From positions 1 through 22,547 of the IMG/VR virus record IMGVR_UViG_3300020404_002490: a stretch of 22,547 bases of DNA; one strand, given 5' to 3'. Of this stretch, positions 6,283-14,421 are shown piece by piece. The translations under genes and the position numbers were made by a program. Origin of the DNA: a virus. How positions within the stretch are numbered: the stretch's first letter is position 1; each line of letters begins with the position of its first letter. The notes beneath the pieces were generated by a model. That model was given only the letters and a program-made list of their open reading frames with translations. It was not told the origin of the DNA and did not search any database.

Positions 6283-7542
6283 ATGGCAAAAACAGTACGA
6301 ACATCAGGTGATTACACAATAAAAGCAGGTGATGGTTACAACGCAGGATCCGGTACAAATACGATAAATCTTGACAGTTTAAACGTCAGCATCACTGGTA
6401 ATTTAACAGTTGGTGGTACTTCGTCAACAATCAGTACAACAAACACAGTTATCGAAGATAACATCATCGAATTACAAACAGGAATTTCAGCAAGTTCCAA
6501 TGATGCAGGAATCATCATCGAAAGAGGATCAACAGGTGACAACGCCGCAATAGTTTGGGACGAATCTGCTGACACATTCAAATTAGGAACAACAACTGCC
6601 ACAGGTGCAGACAAATCAGGTGGCATCACTGTCACAGCAGGTGCATTGGAAGTTGGTGCCTTGACAGCAACGACAGGAACGTTCAGTGGTGCACTTACAA
6701 GTGTAGGTTTCACTGTTGAAGGAAACCTAACAGCAGGACAAGTTACTACAAACGAGATTACAGCCAATGGTTCGAACGCGGCCTTAACAGTTGCATCTTC
6801 AGGTACAGGAGATGTAACAATAGATTCGGGTGGTGACCTAATAGTAGACGTTGACAATGCTGATCTAATATTAAAAGATGACGGCACAGAATTTGGTAGA
6901 CTCAGCAGAGTGACGGCAGACTTTGTTATCAAGTCATCGGCACAAGACCAAGATCTTATTTTCAAAGGCAATGACGGCGGTAACACTGTAACTGCATTGA
7001 CATTCGACATGAGCGAGGGCGGCGAAGCAATTTTTGGTGCAGGCATCACTGCAAACAGTTTAACAACAAATACTATAACATCAAATGGATCAAATGCAGA
7101 ATTATCTTTACAAGCAAGTGGTACAGGTGATGTTGTTATTAGTGCATTAAGAGTAAATGGTACAACATTAGATTCAGCAGATTCCACAAAAATTACAGTG
7201 GCAGAAGATGTAGATGTCACAGGTACTTTATTCTCTCGAGGAAATGTTTATGGTGTGCAAACGCTGACTGGCTCAGGTAGCACAGAGGTCATAAATTTGA
7301 CAGACACTGTCACACTACTAGTTACAACAGGATCCAACCAGCAATTTTCGTTGGCAGATGGTGTGGAAGGACAACTTAAAATAATTTCAATGAAGACAGA
7401 CGCTGGCGATGGAATAGTCACTCCTGCAAACTTTGTGAACGGAACCAACATAACATTCAATGATGTAGAGGACACCGTAACAATGCTTTATCAATCAACT
7501 GGTTGGGTATTATTGGCACGTCAAAATGCTGTTGTAGGATAA
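6283..7542 (+). CDS. Fibre-like structural protein A (repeat-rich, 419 aa)
   Basis: A 419-residue Thr/Ser/Gly/Asn-rich protein of beta-helix or beta-prism type. A module around residues 35-115 contains GNLTVGGTSSTIS, VIEDNIIEL, DAGIIIERGSTGDNAAI and WDESADTFKLGTTTA. This module recurs in the fibre protein at 9662 and, more diverged, at 12892. Further units with TNxITxNGSNA-L-L-ASGTGDV appear twice (about 155-180 and 258-285). The C-terminal part (about 325-419) is less repetitive and ends in MLYQSTGWVLLARQ. Such repeats are typical of tail-fibre or whisker-like proteins of marine T4-like phages that extend from the virion and may contact the host. The exact place in the virion is unknown. The start codon follows a TATAAATA box closely, with no ribosome binding site. 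Confidence 0.7.
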   Translation: MAKTVRTSGDYTIKAGDGYNAGSGTNTINLDSLNVSITGNLTVGGTSSTISTTNTVIEDNIIELQTGISASSNDAGIIIERGSTGDNAAIVWDESADTFKLGTTTATGADKSGGITVTAGALEVGALTATTGTFSGALTSVGFTVEGNLTAGQVTTNEITANGSNAALTVASSGTGDVTIDSGGDLIVDVDNADLILKDDGTEFGRLSRVTADFVIKSSAQDQDLIFKGNDGGNTVTALTFDMSEGGEAIFGAGITANSLTTNTITSNGSNAELSLQASGTGDVVISALRVNGTTLDSADSTKITVAEDVDVTGTLFSRGNVYGVQTLTGSGSTEVINLTDTVTLLVTTGSNQQFSLADGVEGQLKIISMKTDAGDGIVTPANFVNGTNITFNDVEDTVTMLYQSTGWVLLARQNAVVG

Positions 7543-7545
7543 TAG

Positions 7546-7992
7546 ATGAGATATAAAGAGATCGACATCAACATAAAAGCAATTCCAGACAAAGAGGACG
7601 AAGCATTATTAAATCAACTTATGGGTGCTAAAGGCGTATCAGTCACTGACGCTGATAGCAAACCTGAACAACCTGCCGCTGACAACAGCGACAACCCAGG
7701 TAAGGTACCATCAGATGACCCAACTACTGTTGCGTCGGTATATCCCTTACAACAAGAATTAGAACTTAAGAAAGCAGAAGCAGGCAAGGACCTTGCACAG
7801 TTTGATCACATACAACAAGATGCAGATGAATCTGAAACAGATCAAGAAGCGAGAAAAGATCCGCCTTTAGTACAACAGCCAGAACTTACAGGTGGAGACC
7901 AACCGGGTGTGCCTGCCGACATGAAGAAAAAAGAACCAAAGACCGAAAGCGAATTCATACAAAGATTAAAGACATTATCTGGCCAAAATTAA
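7546..7992 (+). CDS. Hydrophilic, probably disordered protein of unknown function
   Basis: A 148-residue protein rich in Asp, Glu, Lys, Gln and Pro without hydrophobic core segments. It begins MRYKEIDINIKAIPDKED, which may form a small ordered start. The middle is Pro/Asp-rich (KPEQPAADNSDNPGKVPSDD), followed by a helix-like charged part (LQQELELKKAEAGKDLAQF) and a basic end (ESEFIQRLKTLSGQN). No family is recognised. It lies three bases after the first fibre gene and nine bases before the next gene, so it is co-transcribed with fibre genes and could be a linker, chaperone or assembly factor for them; that is inference. The last bases carry the AAGGAG ribosome binding site of the gene at 8002. 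Confidence 0.6.
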   Translation: MRYKEIDINIKAIPDKEDEALLNQLMGAKGVSVTDADSKPEQPAADNSDNPGKVPSDDPTTVASVYPLQQELELKKAEAGKDLAQFDHIQQDADESETDQEARKDPPLVQQPELTGGDQPGVPADMKKKEPKTESEFIQRLKTLSGQN

Positions 7993-8001
7993 GGAGCGTA
8001 C

Positions 8002-8451
8002 ATGGCATTTAGAAAACTAGTAGGATCTTACAAAGATTACAATCTATCAACCCACGTACTAGAAGACGGTTATCTTGCCGTTGATGTGGACAGCGGAAGT
8101 TTAAGATTAGGTGACGGATCTACTGCAGGCGGAATAGCAATATCTACAGGCAGTGGCGGAGGAGGCGGCGGTGCCGCAACAAGTCTTGGTGACTTATCTG
8201 CTACAGGTTCTACACTTTCAGCGCCTACCAATGCTGACTTAACTTTAGCAGTAGCAGGGACAGGTAGTATAGTATTGACAGGAATAACTTTTCCAAATAC
8301 AGACGGCTCGAACACACAGGTACTTGCAACAAACGGATCTGGAGTGTTAAGTTTTGTTGATCCCGTTAGCACAAATAATATCGACGGTGGCACTGCAGAT
8401 TCTGTATTTGATTCATCATTAACAACAATCGACGGAGGCACTGCCGCATAA
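8002..8451 (+). CDS. Short fibre-like protein B (149 aa)
   Basis: A 149-residue protein. The first 48 residues (MAFRKLVGSYKDYNLSTHVL, then VDSGSLRLGDGSTAGG) look like a short form of the N-terminal domain seen in phage receptor-binding proteins (the Mtd_N type, with a GDGsTaGG turn). A glycine linker GSGGGGGG follows at about 51-58. One fibre repeat comes next (GSTLSAPTNADLTLAVAGTG and NTQVLATNGSGVLSFVD), then a C-terminal NNIDGGTADSVF / TTIDGGTAA motif. Part of the same repeat occurs three times in the next gene. A strong AAGGAG ribosome binding site precedes it, and its stop shares a base with the next start (TAATG at 8449-8453). It may be a small partner or adaptor of the following fibre protein. 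Confidence 0.65.
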   Translation: MAFRKLVGSYKDYNLSTHVLEDGYLAVDVDSGSLRLGDGSTAGGIAISTGSGGGGGGAATSLGDLSATGSTLSAPTNADLTLAVAGTGSIVLTGITFPNTDGSNTQVLATNGSGVLSFVDPVSTNNIDGGTADSVFDSSLTTIDGGTAA

Positions 8452-9587
8452 TGCCAACTAAAATACAATTAAGACGAGACACGGCGGCGGACTGGGCAAG
8501 TAACAATCCAACATTGTCCGCAGGAGAATTTGGTTGGGAGTCGGATACTAATAGATTCAAAATTGGTACAGGGTCAACAGCATGGAACAGTCTTGATTAT
8601 TCTGACACCCTTAAAACTTTAGGTGACCTAGGAGTTACCGGTTCAACTATATCGGCTCCGTCTAATGGAGATTTAACTCTTACAACATCTGGTTCGGGTA
8701 AGGTCAACATATCTAATGCATACACTCTTCCGTCTTCAGACGGTAGTGCAAATCAAGTTCTGCAAACTAATGGATCTGGAGTTTTATCTTTCGGCACTGT
8801 CTCTGTAGGAGATTTTTCTTTTGTAGGATCAACCATGAGCTCGCCGTCAAACGCAGATATTACACTATCGCCAAGCGGTTCAGGCAAAGTAAACATAAGC
8901 GGAGCATATACCTTACCGTCCTCGGATGGAAGCGCCAACCAAGTTCTTCAGACAGATGGTGCAGGTAATCTTTCGTTTGGTACTGTTTCAATTGGTGATC
9001 TGTCAATAGTTGGATCAACAATTGGTTCACCTAGTAATGCTGATCTTACATTAACATCAAGCGGTGGTAACGTAGTAATTGAAGGAATCAGAGTAGCAGG
9101 TACAACAATATCAACAGAAGACTCCAGTGCTGGAGTGCAGGTAGCAGGTAACTTAATACCAAGTGCAGATGGAGTTTTTCAGTTAGGTTCATCATCAAGA
9201 AGATGGTCAACAGCATTTCTTTCTGCAGAGACATTAGACATTGGTGGTGCAACTATTTCATCGGATGGAACAGGTAGTATTGCTATTGCGGCCACAGGTG
9301 CAACACTTCCAACAGGAAGTAAAGTTGTCGACCAGGCAATAGTTCTTGGTGGTAAAACAGACAAAACTACCGCTAGACCGGTACAAATTGTAAAGGTATT
9401 TGTCAGTGACGGAAGTAGCAATTTTACCGATGCACAATTACTTGCCAAAACAGCAGATTTAGAACTAGAATTCAACGGCACTGTTGAGACTGTTCCAGTA
9501 TACACAGAAGCAAGTCAAACTTTTACACTCGCAGACGGCACATCATTATCAAATAATGCCGCTGGTATAACACTATTTCAATTTTAA
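8451..9587 (+). CDS. Fibre-like protein C with Mtd_N-type N-terminal domain (378 aa)
   Basis: The N-terminus (MPTKIQLRRDTAADWASNNP, LSAGEFGWESDTNRFKIG, GSTAWNSL, residues 1-48) matches the N-terminal domain of major tropism determinant-like receptor-binding proteins. About three tandem repeats of roughly 57 residues follow, built from VGST(I/M)xSPSNAD(L/I)TLxxSGSGKVNIS, then YTLPSSDGSANQVLQTxGxG and LSFGTVSxGD. After them comes DGVFQLGSSSRRWSTAFLSA and a C-terminal domain of about 100 residues with VVDQAIVLGGKTDKTTARPV. The two best copies of YTLPSSDGSANQVLQT use different synonymous codons, so the duplication is not recent. The role is probably host contact or fibre shaft; this is inference from domain type. 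It overlaps the preceding gene by one base. Confidence 0.75.
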   Translation: MPTKIQLRRDTAADWASNNPTLSAGEFGWESDTNRFKIGTGSTAWNSLDYSDTLKTLGDLGVTGSTISAPSNGDLTLTTSGSGKVNISNAYTLPSSDGSANQVLQTNGSGVLSFGTVSVGDFSFVGSTMSSPSNADITLSPSGSGKVNISGAYTLPSSDGSANQVLQTDGAGNLSFGTVSIGDLSIVGSTIGSPSNADLTLTSSGGNVVIEGIRVAGTTISTEDSSAGVQVAGNLIPSADGVFQLGSSSRRWSTAFLSAETLDIGGATISSDGTGSIAIAATGATLPTGSKVVDQAIVLGGKTDKTTARPVQIVKVFVSDGSSNFTDAQLLAKTADLELEFNGTVETVPVYTEASQTFTLADGTSLSNNAAGITLFQF

Positions 9588-9596
9588 TTAGTACAC

Positions 9597-9661
9597 ATAA
9601 ATACGTAAACAAAAGGGAATGCATCCGGTGAGGGCAATAAGGCCGGGCACAGAACTAGGAT
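9597..9661 (+). promoter_or_regulatory. Late promoter ATAAATAC and short leader with overlapping upstream ORF
   Basis: ATAAATAC lies at 9597-9604, predicting a start near 9609 and a leader of about 53 bases. CCGG at 9625-9628 can pair with CCGG at 9643-9646. An upstream ORF (9619-9672, 17 codons, MHPVRAIRPGTELGYGR) starts in the leader and ends 11 bases inside the fibre gene in another frame. The ribosome binding site for 9662 is weak (AGGAT). Function of the ORF is unproven. Confidence 0.45.
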
Positions 9662-12600
9662 ATGGCAGATAAAACACCGGTACGAGTAGTCTTTAATGAA
9701 TCTAATGTGGCCACGGGTATGGCAGAGTTCCAATCGGGCGACACGGTTGCAGTAGCAAACGGTGGTACAGGTCTTAGTTCAATAGGTTCAGCGGGACAGG
9801 TTTTAAAAGTAAATGCCGCAGGAAATGGATTAGAATTTGGTGCAGAAGGTGATATATCAATCACAAATTTAGTTGCACCAACAAACGCAGATTTAACATT
9901 TACAACATCAGGCACTGGAAATATTGTATTAGATGCAGTAACATTAAATGGTACGACTTTCAGCGCCGCGGATTCAACACAAATTACATTCGCAGAAAAT
10001 GTCGACGTCACTGGCACTCTAGGAGTTGCAGGTGCATTAAGTTCTTCGACAAGTTTAGCATTGGCATCAGGGGCAACAGTCACAGGCATTGCAGACGAAG
10101 ACAACATGTCAAGCAACAGTAATACGCTTTTGGCAACACAACAGTCAATCAAAGCCTACGTTGACAGTGAGGTGGGAAGTATTTCCGCCACATCTATTGT
10201 ACAAAACAATTCAAACATAACTGTTGCAGATACTGGAACTGGTACAATCACAGTAACAGTAGACGGATCCACTATTGGAACTTTTAACGCATCAGGTTTG
10301 CAACTAGGCGGTTCGGGTGCAAGAGTTACGACTGTATTAGATGAAGATAATTTAAGCACTGACAGTGCAACTGCACTTGCTACACAACAATCTATCAAAG
10401 CATATGTTGACGCACAAATTACAGCAGAAGACCTTGACTTCCAAGCGGACTCGGGTGGAGCATTATCAATTGACCTAGATTCAGAAACAATGACGTTTAC
10501 TGGTGGAACAGGTATTGACACATCGGGATCAGGCAACGCAGTTACATTTGCAATAGATTCAACAGTGGCAACACTGACAGGTTCTCAAACACTTACAAAT
10601 AAAGTTTTAACTACACCAACTATAAACGGTGCTACCATGACGGGTAACGTAACTGTTGACAACTTGACTCTAAATGATAACATAATTTCTTCAAGTTCAA
10701 ATGCAGATCTAATACTTGATCCTTCAGGCACAGGAAATGTTAAATTAAACGCGGCAACAGACGTAACCGGTGCAGTAACAATTACGACAACAACAACAGA
10801 TGCATCACTTTTAATCACGACGACAGAGGCCTCAAACAGTGCCGCCCCTGTAATTGAACTGAAAAGAAACAGTTCAAGTCCTGCCGACGCAGACTACATT
10901 GGAAGATTAACTTTCAAAGGAGAGAATGACGCGGACCAGGCAGTAACGTATGCAAGAATATCAGGAAAAATTTTAGATGCATCAGATGGTTCTGAAGATG
11001 GTGCCATAGAATTCAACACAATAAAAGCAGGTTCAAGCACTATTTCTGCTAGACTTAACAGCGACGAACTTAAACTATTAAACGGCACATCACTAGATGT
11101 AGCAGGATCAGTCACAATAGCAGGAGACTTGAATGTGACGGGTAGCACAACAACTGTCAACACATCAAACACTACCATTGCTGACAACATCATAGAATTA
11201 AATTCAGGAATATCTCAGTCATTGAACGATGCGGGTATCATAATAGAAAGAGGATCAACAGGCGACAATGCGGCCATACTATGGGACGAGTCAGCAGACA
11301 AGTTCATTATGGGTACGACAACTGCAACGGCAAGTGATAAGTCAGGTGGTGTCTCGGTAACGACAGGTACATTGGTTGCCAACATAGAAGGTAATGCAAC
11401 AGGTAACGCGGCGACTGCCACTGCCCTTGAAACTGCAAGGAACATAGCAGGACAGAGTTTCGACGGAACAGGCAACATAACGATTGCGTCAACTGACCTA
11501 TCGAATACAAGTGCTATCACACTCAACACAGCATCACAGACTTTAACAAACAAAACACTAACAAGTCCGACAATAAATTCACCTACTATTAACACACCAA
11601 CAGTGCTTGGTGCAATGGTTTCGACTTCTGTCACAACTAACGACATAACAACAAATGGTTCCAACGCTGATTTAGATTTAGCACCGCAAGGCACAGGAAA
11701 AGTTAAATTTTATGGAACATATACTCTTCCAACATCGGATGGAGACAACGGACAAGCACTTGTAACAGACGGATCAGGGACACTATCTTTTGGTACAGTG
11801 GCTGATGCATCTGCCAGTGATGACAGTGCCGCAGTTGTTATATCAGACAAACGTATTACATCAACTGCGAGAACAGTAGATTCATTCCACAGCAGTTTTC
11901 AAGACAGTGTTTTGTACTATGTTGTATCAAATGATCACAACGAAGACTGTATAAACGTGCAAAAAGTTTCTGTGTGTCACAATGATTCAGGGTCATTCAT
12001 AACTTCTGCAGGTGCACAATCAAAAGCGTCGGCCACAATGACGGCGTTCACAACGTCCTTAGACAATGACATGGTCAGGGTAAAGGCGGCAAGTTCAAAT
12101 GCAGTTGGAGGCACATTATCTTTTTACAAATTTGGACTAGGTGATAACACATCAACAGGAACATCAGGAAATATTATTATATCACAGAATACAGATGTTG
12201 ACTCGGCATCAGAATCACTGGTAAGTTTTGCTCATGCAACTTTTAGAGGTGCAAAATTGTTTATATCAATTAATAATGCTTCTAAAACAGAAGTAGGAAA
12301 CGTGGAAGCCTTGGTTGTACATGACGGATCTGATGCTTATATTTTACAATATGGCGGCATACAATCAGGAAGTGATCCACTGCTTACGCTAACGGCGGCC
12401 ATAGACGGAAGTAACGTTGTTGTATCAGCGGCAGGACTAGAAACAAACCTGAGAGTGACTACACATGCAATCATGTTGAAGGACACAATGGTATCAAATG
12501 ACGGCACTTATGCCAATGCTGAAGCCATTGCACCAGTAACTATTTCGTCAACAGCAACAGAAATAGACACACTAGTTGAAACAACTAGCAACGGTGCAGT

Positions 12601-12847
12601 ATACTACACAGTAAGTAAAAATGCATCAGAAGGATCTTTTGCAGTGAATGAAGTTTTCGTTGCACTTGGATCAGGAGAGATAGCAGTAGCAAGTGGTCCG
12701 TATGTGAGTACTAAAGGCACGAACCAATTGACATTCTCTACTGACTATAAAGATGACGTTGAGAACACAGGACAACTATTTGCGGCATCAACATCAGGTG
12801 CCAGTACTACTGTTAGCGCCTACAGAATTAATCTACTAGCCAAGTAA
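9662..12847 (+). CDS. Large fibre-like protein D (1061 aa)
   Basis: The largest fibre gene. Motifs common in marine phage fibres are visible. DEDNMSSNSNTLLATQQSIK and DEDNLSTDSATALATQQSIK (each followed by AYVD) form a duplicated unit. SQTLTNKVLTTPTING and SQTLTNKTLTSPTINSP form another pair. The DAGIIIERGSTGDNAAI module, shared with the gene at 6283, appears near residue 520. YTLPTSDGDNGQALVTDGSG, shared with the gene at 8451, follows near 682. The last about 330 residues hold three related domains of about 95-105 residues, each with a pattern like 'S-x-YYxVS-N ... V-EVxV-H' and ending in a 'Y-x-I/F-x-L' strand. The order suggests a long beta-structured shaft with three C-terminal globular domains that could bind a receptor; that is inference. 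No catalytic motif or signal peptide is seen. The start is read from a leader with only a weak ribosome binding site. Confidence 0.75.
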   Translation: MADKTPVRVVFNESNVATGMAEFQSGDTVAVANGGTGLSSIGSAGQVLKVNAAGNGLEFGAEGDISITNLVAPTNADLTFTTSGTGNIVLDAVTLNGTTFSAADSTQITFAENVDVTGTLGVAGALSSSTSLALASGATVTGIADEDNMSSNSNTLLATQQSIKAYVDSEVGSISATSIVQNNSNITVADTGTGTITVTVDGSTIGTFNASGLQLGGSGARVTTVLDEDNLSTDSATALATQQSIKAYVDAQITAEDLDFQADSGGALSIDLDSETMTFTGGTGIDTSGSGNAVTFAIDSTVATLTGSQTLTNKVLTTPTINGATMTGNVTVDNLTLNDNIISSSSNADLILDPSGTGNVKLNAATDVTGAVTITTTTTDASLLITTTEASNSAAPVIELKRNSSSPADADYIGRLTFKGENDADQAVTYARISGKILDASDGSEDGAIEFNTIKAGSSTISARLNSDELKLLNGTSLDVAGSVTIAGDLNVTGSTTTVNTSNTTIADNIIELNSGISQSLNDAGIIIERGSTGDNAAILWDESADKFIMGTTTATASDKSGGVSVTTGTLVANIEGNATGNAATATALETARNIAGQSFDGTGNITIASTDLSNTSAITLNTASQTLTNKTLTSPTINSPTINTPTVLGAMVSTSVTTNDITTNGSNADLDLAPQGTGKVKFYGTYTLPTSDGDNGQALVTDGSGTLSFGTVADASASDDSAAVVISDKRITSTARTVDSFHSSFQDSVLYYVVSNDHNEDCINVQKVSVCHNDSGSFITSAGAQSKASATMTAFTTSLDNDMVRVKAASSNAVGGTLSFYKFGLGDNTSTGTSGNIIISQNTDVDSASESLVSFAHATFRGAKLFISINNASKTEVGNVEALVVHDGSDAYILQYGGIQSGSDPLLTLTAAIDGSNVVVSAAGLETNLRVTTHAIMLKDTMVSNDGTYANAEAIAPVTISSTATEIDTLVETTSNGAVYYTVSKNASEGSFAVNEVFVALGSGEIAVASGPYVSTKGTNQLTFSTDYKDDVENTGQLFAASTSGASTTVSAYRINLLAK

Positions 12848-12891
12848 TAAATACAGCACATTAACAATAATCATGCGGGAGATATGGAACC
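12847..12891 (+). promoter_or_regulatory. Late promoter ATAAATAC overlapping a stop codon, with short leader
   Basis: ATAAATAC at 12847-12854 begins on the last base of the preceding stop codon. The predicted start is near 12859. The leader holds a CGGGAGA ribosome binding site (12876-12882) about ten bases before the ATG at 12892. It also holds a 10-codon upstream ORF at 12873-12905 (MREIWNHDNT) that overlaps the gene start in another frame. Confidence 0.5.
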
Positions 12892-13902
12892 ATGACAACA
12901 CGTAACTTTAGAGTTAACAACGGTATTGAAGTAGGCGATATTACGATATCAGCATCTACTAACAAAATTACCGGCGGAAGCACAGCGGCACCATCGGGAG
13001 ACGGTGACTTTGCAAACAAAAAATATGTTGATGATTCAATTGCGGCAGTTTCGACAACTGCGATATCGCAAGGGAACAGCAACGTAACAGTATCAGATTC
13101 TGGAACTGGATCAGTAACAACAACAGTTGACGGTAACACAGAAATGACAGTCACTGATGTGGGTGTTAGGATACACGGAAACTTAACAGTAGACGGTACA
13201 CAAACAATCCTTAACACAACGACATTATCGGTTGAAGATAACATTATCGAAGTAAACAGAAACGTTTCTTCAAATTCTGGAATGCCAACATTATCAGGCT
13301 TGAAAATTAACAGAGGTGACGCATCAAGTGCCACAGAAAACGATCTTTTCTGGGTATGGGATGAATCATTTGCAGATGACGGAACAACGATCCATGGAAA
13401 CTCAGGTGGTGCCTTTACAGCAGGTAGAGGACAGAACCCGGGCGACATCGATGCACTAGTAGACATCAAATGTAACGTAGTACACGCCCTAGCAACTTCG
13501 GCTCAGTACGCGGACGTTGCCGAGCGTTTCGAAGCAGACGCTCCAATGACAGCAGGTGCAGTGGTAGAAGTAGGTGGCTCAGCAGAAATCACAGAAACAA
13601 CATCAGATTTATCTGAGAACGTTTTTGGTGTTATCTCTGATCAACCGGCATATGCCATGAACGCGGCGGCAGGTTCAAGTGAGACTCACCCATTTGTAGC
13701 AATGACAGGTAGAACACCAGTTAGAGTTACAGGTGCGGTAACAAAAGGTCAAAGACTTGTTACTTCAAGTATAAAAGGTTGTGCTAGAGCAGTAGCGGCA
13801 GGTGAGTCAATTTCACCTTTCAACGTTATTGGTAGAGCATTAGAAAGTTCAACAGACGCAGGTATCAAATTGGTAAACTGTGCAGTGAGAACTAACAACT
13901 AA
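12892..13902 (+). CDS. Fibre-like protein E with Peptidase_G2-like C-terminal region (336 aa)
   Basis: Residues 1-110 are fibre-like (NNGIEVGDITISASTNKITG, KKYVDDSIAAVSTTAI). A diverged copy of the module in the genes at 6283 and 9662 follows (LSVEDNIIEVNRNVSS, WVWDESF, about 115-165). The C-terminal part, about 200-336, begins ALATSAQYADVAERFEADAP and continues with FGVISDQPAYAMNAAAG, VAMTGRTPVRVTGAV, KGQRLVTSS and ending RTNN. The 'QYADxAExFEAD ... GVIS-P-Y-MN' pattern resembles the C-terminal intramolecular-chaperone/autoprocessing region (Pfam Peptidase_G2-like) found in phage fibres. If so, it may assist trimerisation and be cleaved off. No catalytic residue is assigned here. A strong terminator follows 27 bases after the stop. 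Confidence 0.7.
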   Translation: MTTRNFRVNNGIEVGDITISASTNKITGGSTAAPSGDGDFANKKYVDDSIAAVSTTAISQGNSNVTVSDSGTGSVTTTVDGNTEMTVTDVGVRIHGNLTVDGTQTILNTTTLSVEDNIIEVNRNVSSNSGMPTLSGLKINRGDASSATENDLFWVWDESFADDGTTIHGNSGGAFTAGRGQNPGDIDALVDIKCNVVHALATSAQYADVAERFEADAPMTAGAVVEVGGSAEITETTSDLSENVFGVISDQPAYAMNAAAGSSETHPFVAMTGRTPVRVTGAVTKGQRLVTSSIKGCARAVAAGESISPFNVIGRALESSTDAGIKLVNCAVRTNN

Positions 13903-13928
13903 TAAATATTCATACTTTTTAGTAGAAC

Positions 13929-13960
13929 AAAAAGGCGGCTTTCGGGTCGCCTTTTTTTTT
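13929..13960. terminator. Bidirectional terminator between convergent genes
   Basis: A 12-bp stem (13929-13940 with 13945-13956, core AAGGCGGC/GTCGCCTT with G-U pairs) has a TTCG loop. The plus strand continues with T to 13960. The minus-strand read has a run of T from A13929-13933. The Nudix stop codon (13959-13961) overlaps its edge. It ends both the fibre block and the minus-strand unit. Confidence 0.85.
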
Positions 13961-14387
13961 AGGTGATAAGATCTAATATTGTCTGCAACTTTCCTTTAAT
14001 TGCTTTATTATTCAGCGTGTTCTTAAGTCCCATGTGAAGATTTTTTGGCCAGCATTCAAAAGCACACCAACAATATCCGTTGTGTTCTTCATTTAATTTT
14101 GGAATAAATTCGGATTCAATTGCAATAAGATAGGTATGAAAATAAAATTTTTGGTCATTTGAAGTAAACATTTCTAGGGGAATTACTTTCTTGAATTTTG
14201 GCGTGCCGCCCACTTCTTCTTCAATTTCTCTCTTCAGTCCTTCAAAAGCACTTTCAGTAAATTTTGATTTACCACCTACCAATCCCCACAGGCCTTGGGT
14301 CTTTTTGTCGGTCCTTTGTAGAAAAAGGAAACGTTTAGTGCTTGTTGAATAGAATAGAGCACCTGAACAAATTATATTTTCTTTCAT
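13959..14387 (-). CDS. Nudix hydrolase
   Basis: A 142-residue protein with the Nudix box G-x5-E-x7-RE-U-x-EE-x-G at residues 39-60 (GKSKFTE, then SAFEGLK, then REIEEEVG). Before it is FLFLQRTDKKTQGLWGLVGG, typical of the substrate-side strand and loop. Nudix enzymes cleave nucleoside diphosphates linked to another group; phage members act on ADP-ribose, dinucleoside polyphosphates or damaged NTPs, or decap RNA. The substrate cannot be read from the sequence. The residue after the box is Gly rather than a hydrophobic one, a mild deviation. It is the last gene of the minus-strand unit but has its own near-consensus sigma70-type promoter (14393-14421), whose predicted start falls on the ATG. The start is chosen at the only Met before the domain. 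Confidence 0.92.
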   Translation of the reverse strand: MKENIICSGALFYSTSTKRFLFLQRTDKKTQGLWGLVGGKSKFTESAFEGLKREIEEEVGGTPKFKKVIPLEMFTSNDQKFYFHTYLIAIESEFIPKLNEEHNGYCWCAFECWPKNLHMGLKNTLNNKAIKGKLQTILDLIT

Positions 14388-14392
14388 AACGT

Positions 14393-14421
14393 ATTATAAC
14401 AAAAAATTATTTAATTATCAA
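14393..14421 (-). promoter_or_regulatory. Sigma70-type promoter for the Nudix gene
   Basis: On the minus strand TTGATA (14421-14416) is followed after exactly 17 bases by TATAAT (14398-14393). The usual start, seven bases after the -10 box, falls at about 14386-14387, which is the ATG itself. The -35 box overlaps the gp15 stop codon. Confidence 0.65.

Noticed and set aside
6336-7220. A 294-codon open frame on the minus strand inside the first fibre gene
   Set aside because: It is a shadow of the Thr/Ser-rich repeats (codon pattern of the plus strand), has no RBS and resembles no protein. Similar antisense frames at 3796-4344, 9655-10152, 11215-11694 and 12861-13469 are rejected on the same ground.
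8451-9587. Diversity-generating retroelement, prompted by the Mtd_N-like domain
   Set aside because: No reverse transcriptase, no template/variable repeat pair and no C-type lectin end are visible in the window.
13902-13908. ATAAATA as another late promoter
   Set aside because: It arises from the stop codon TAA and following TAAATA, and is followed after some 20 bases by a terminator with no plus-strand gene to serve. It shows that the box also occurs by chance.
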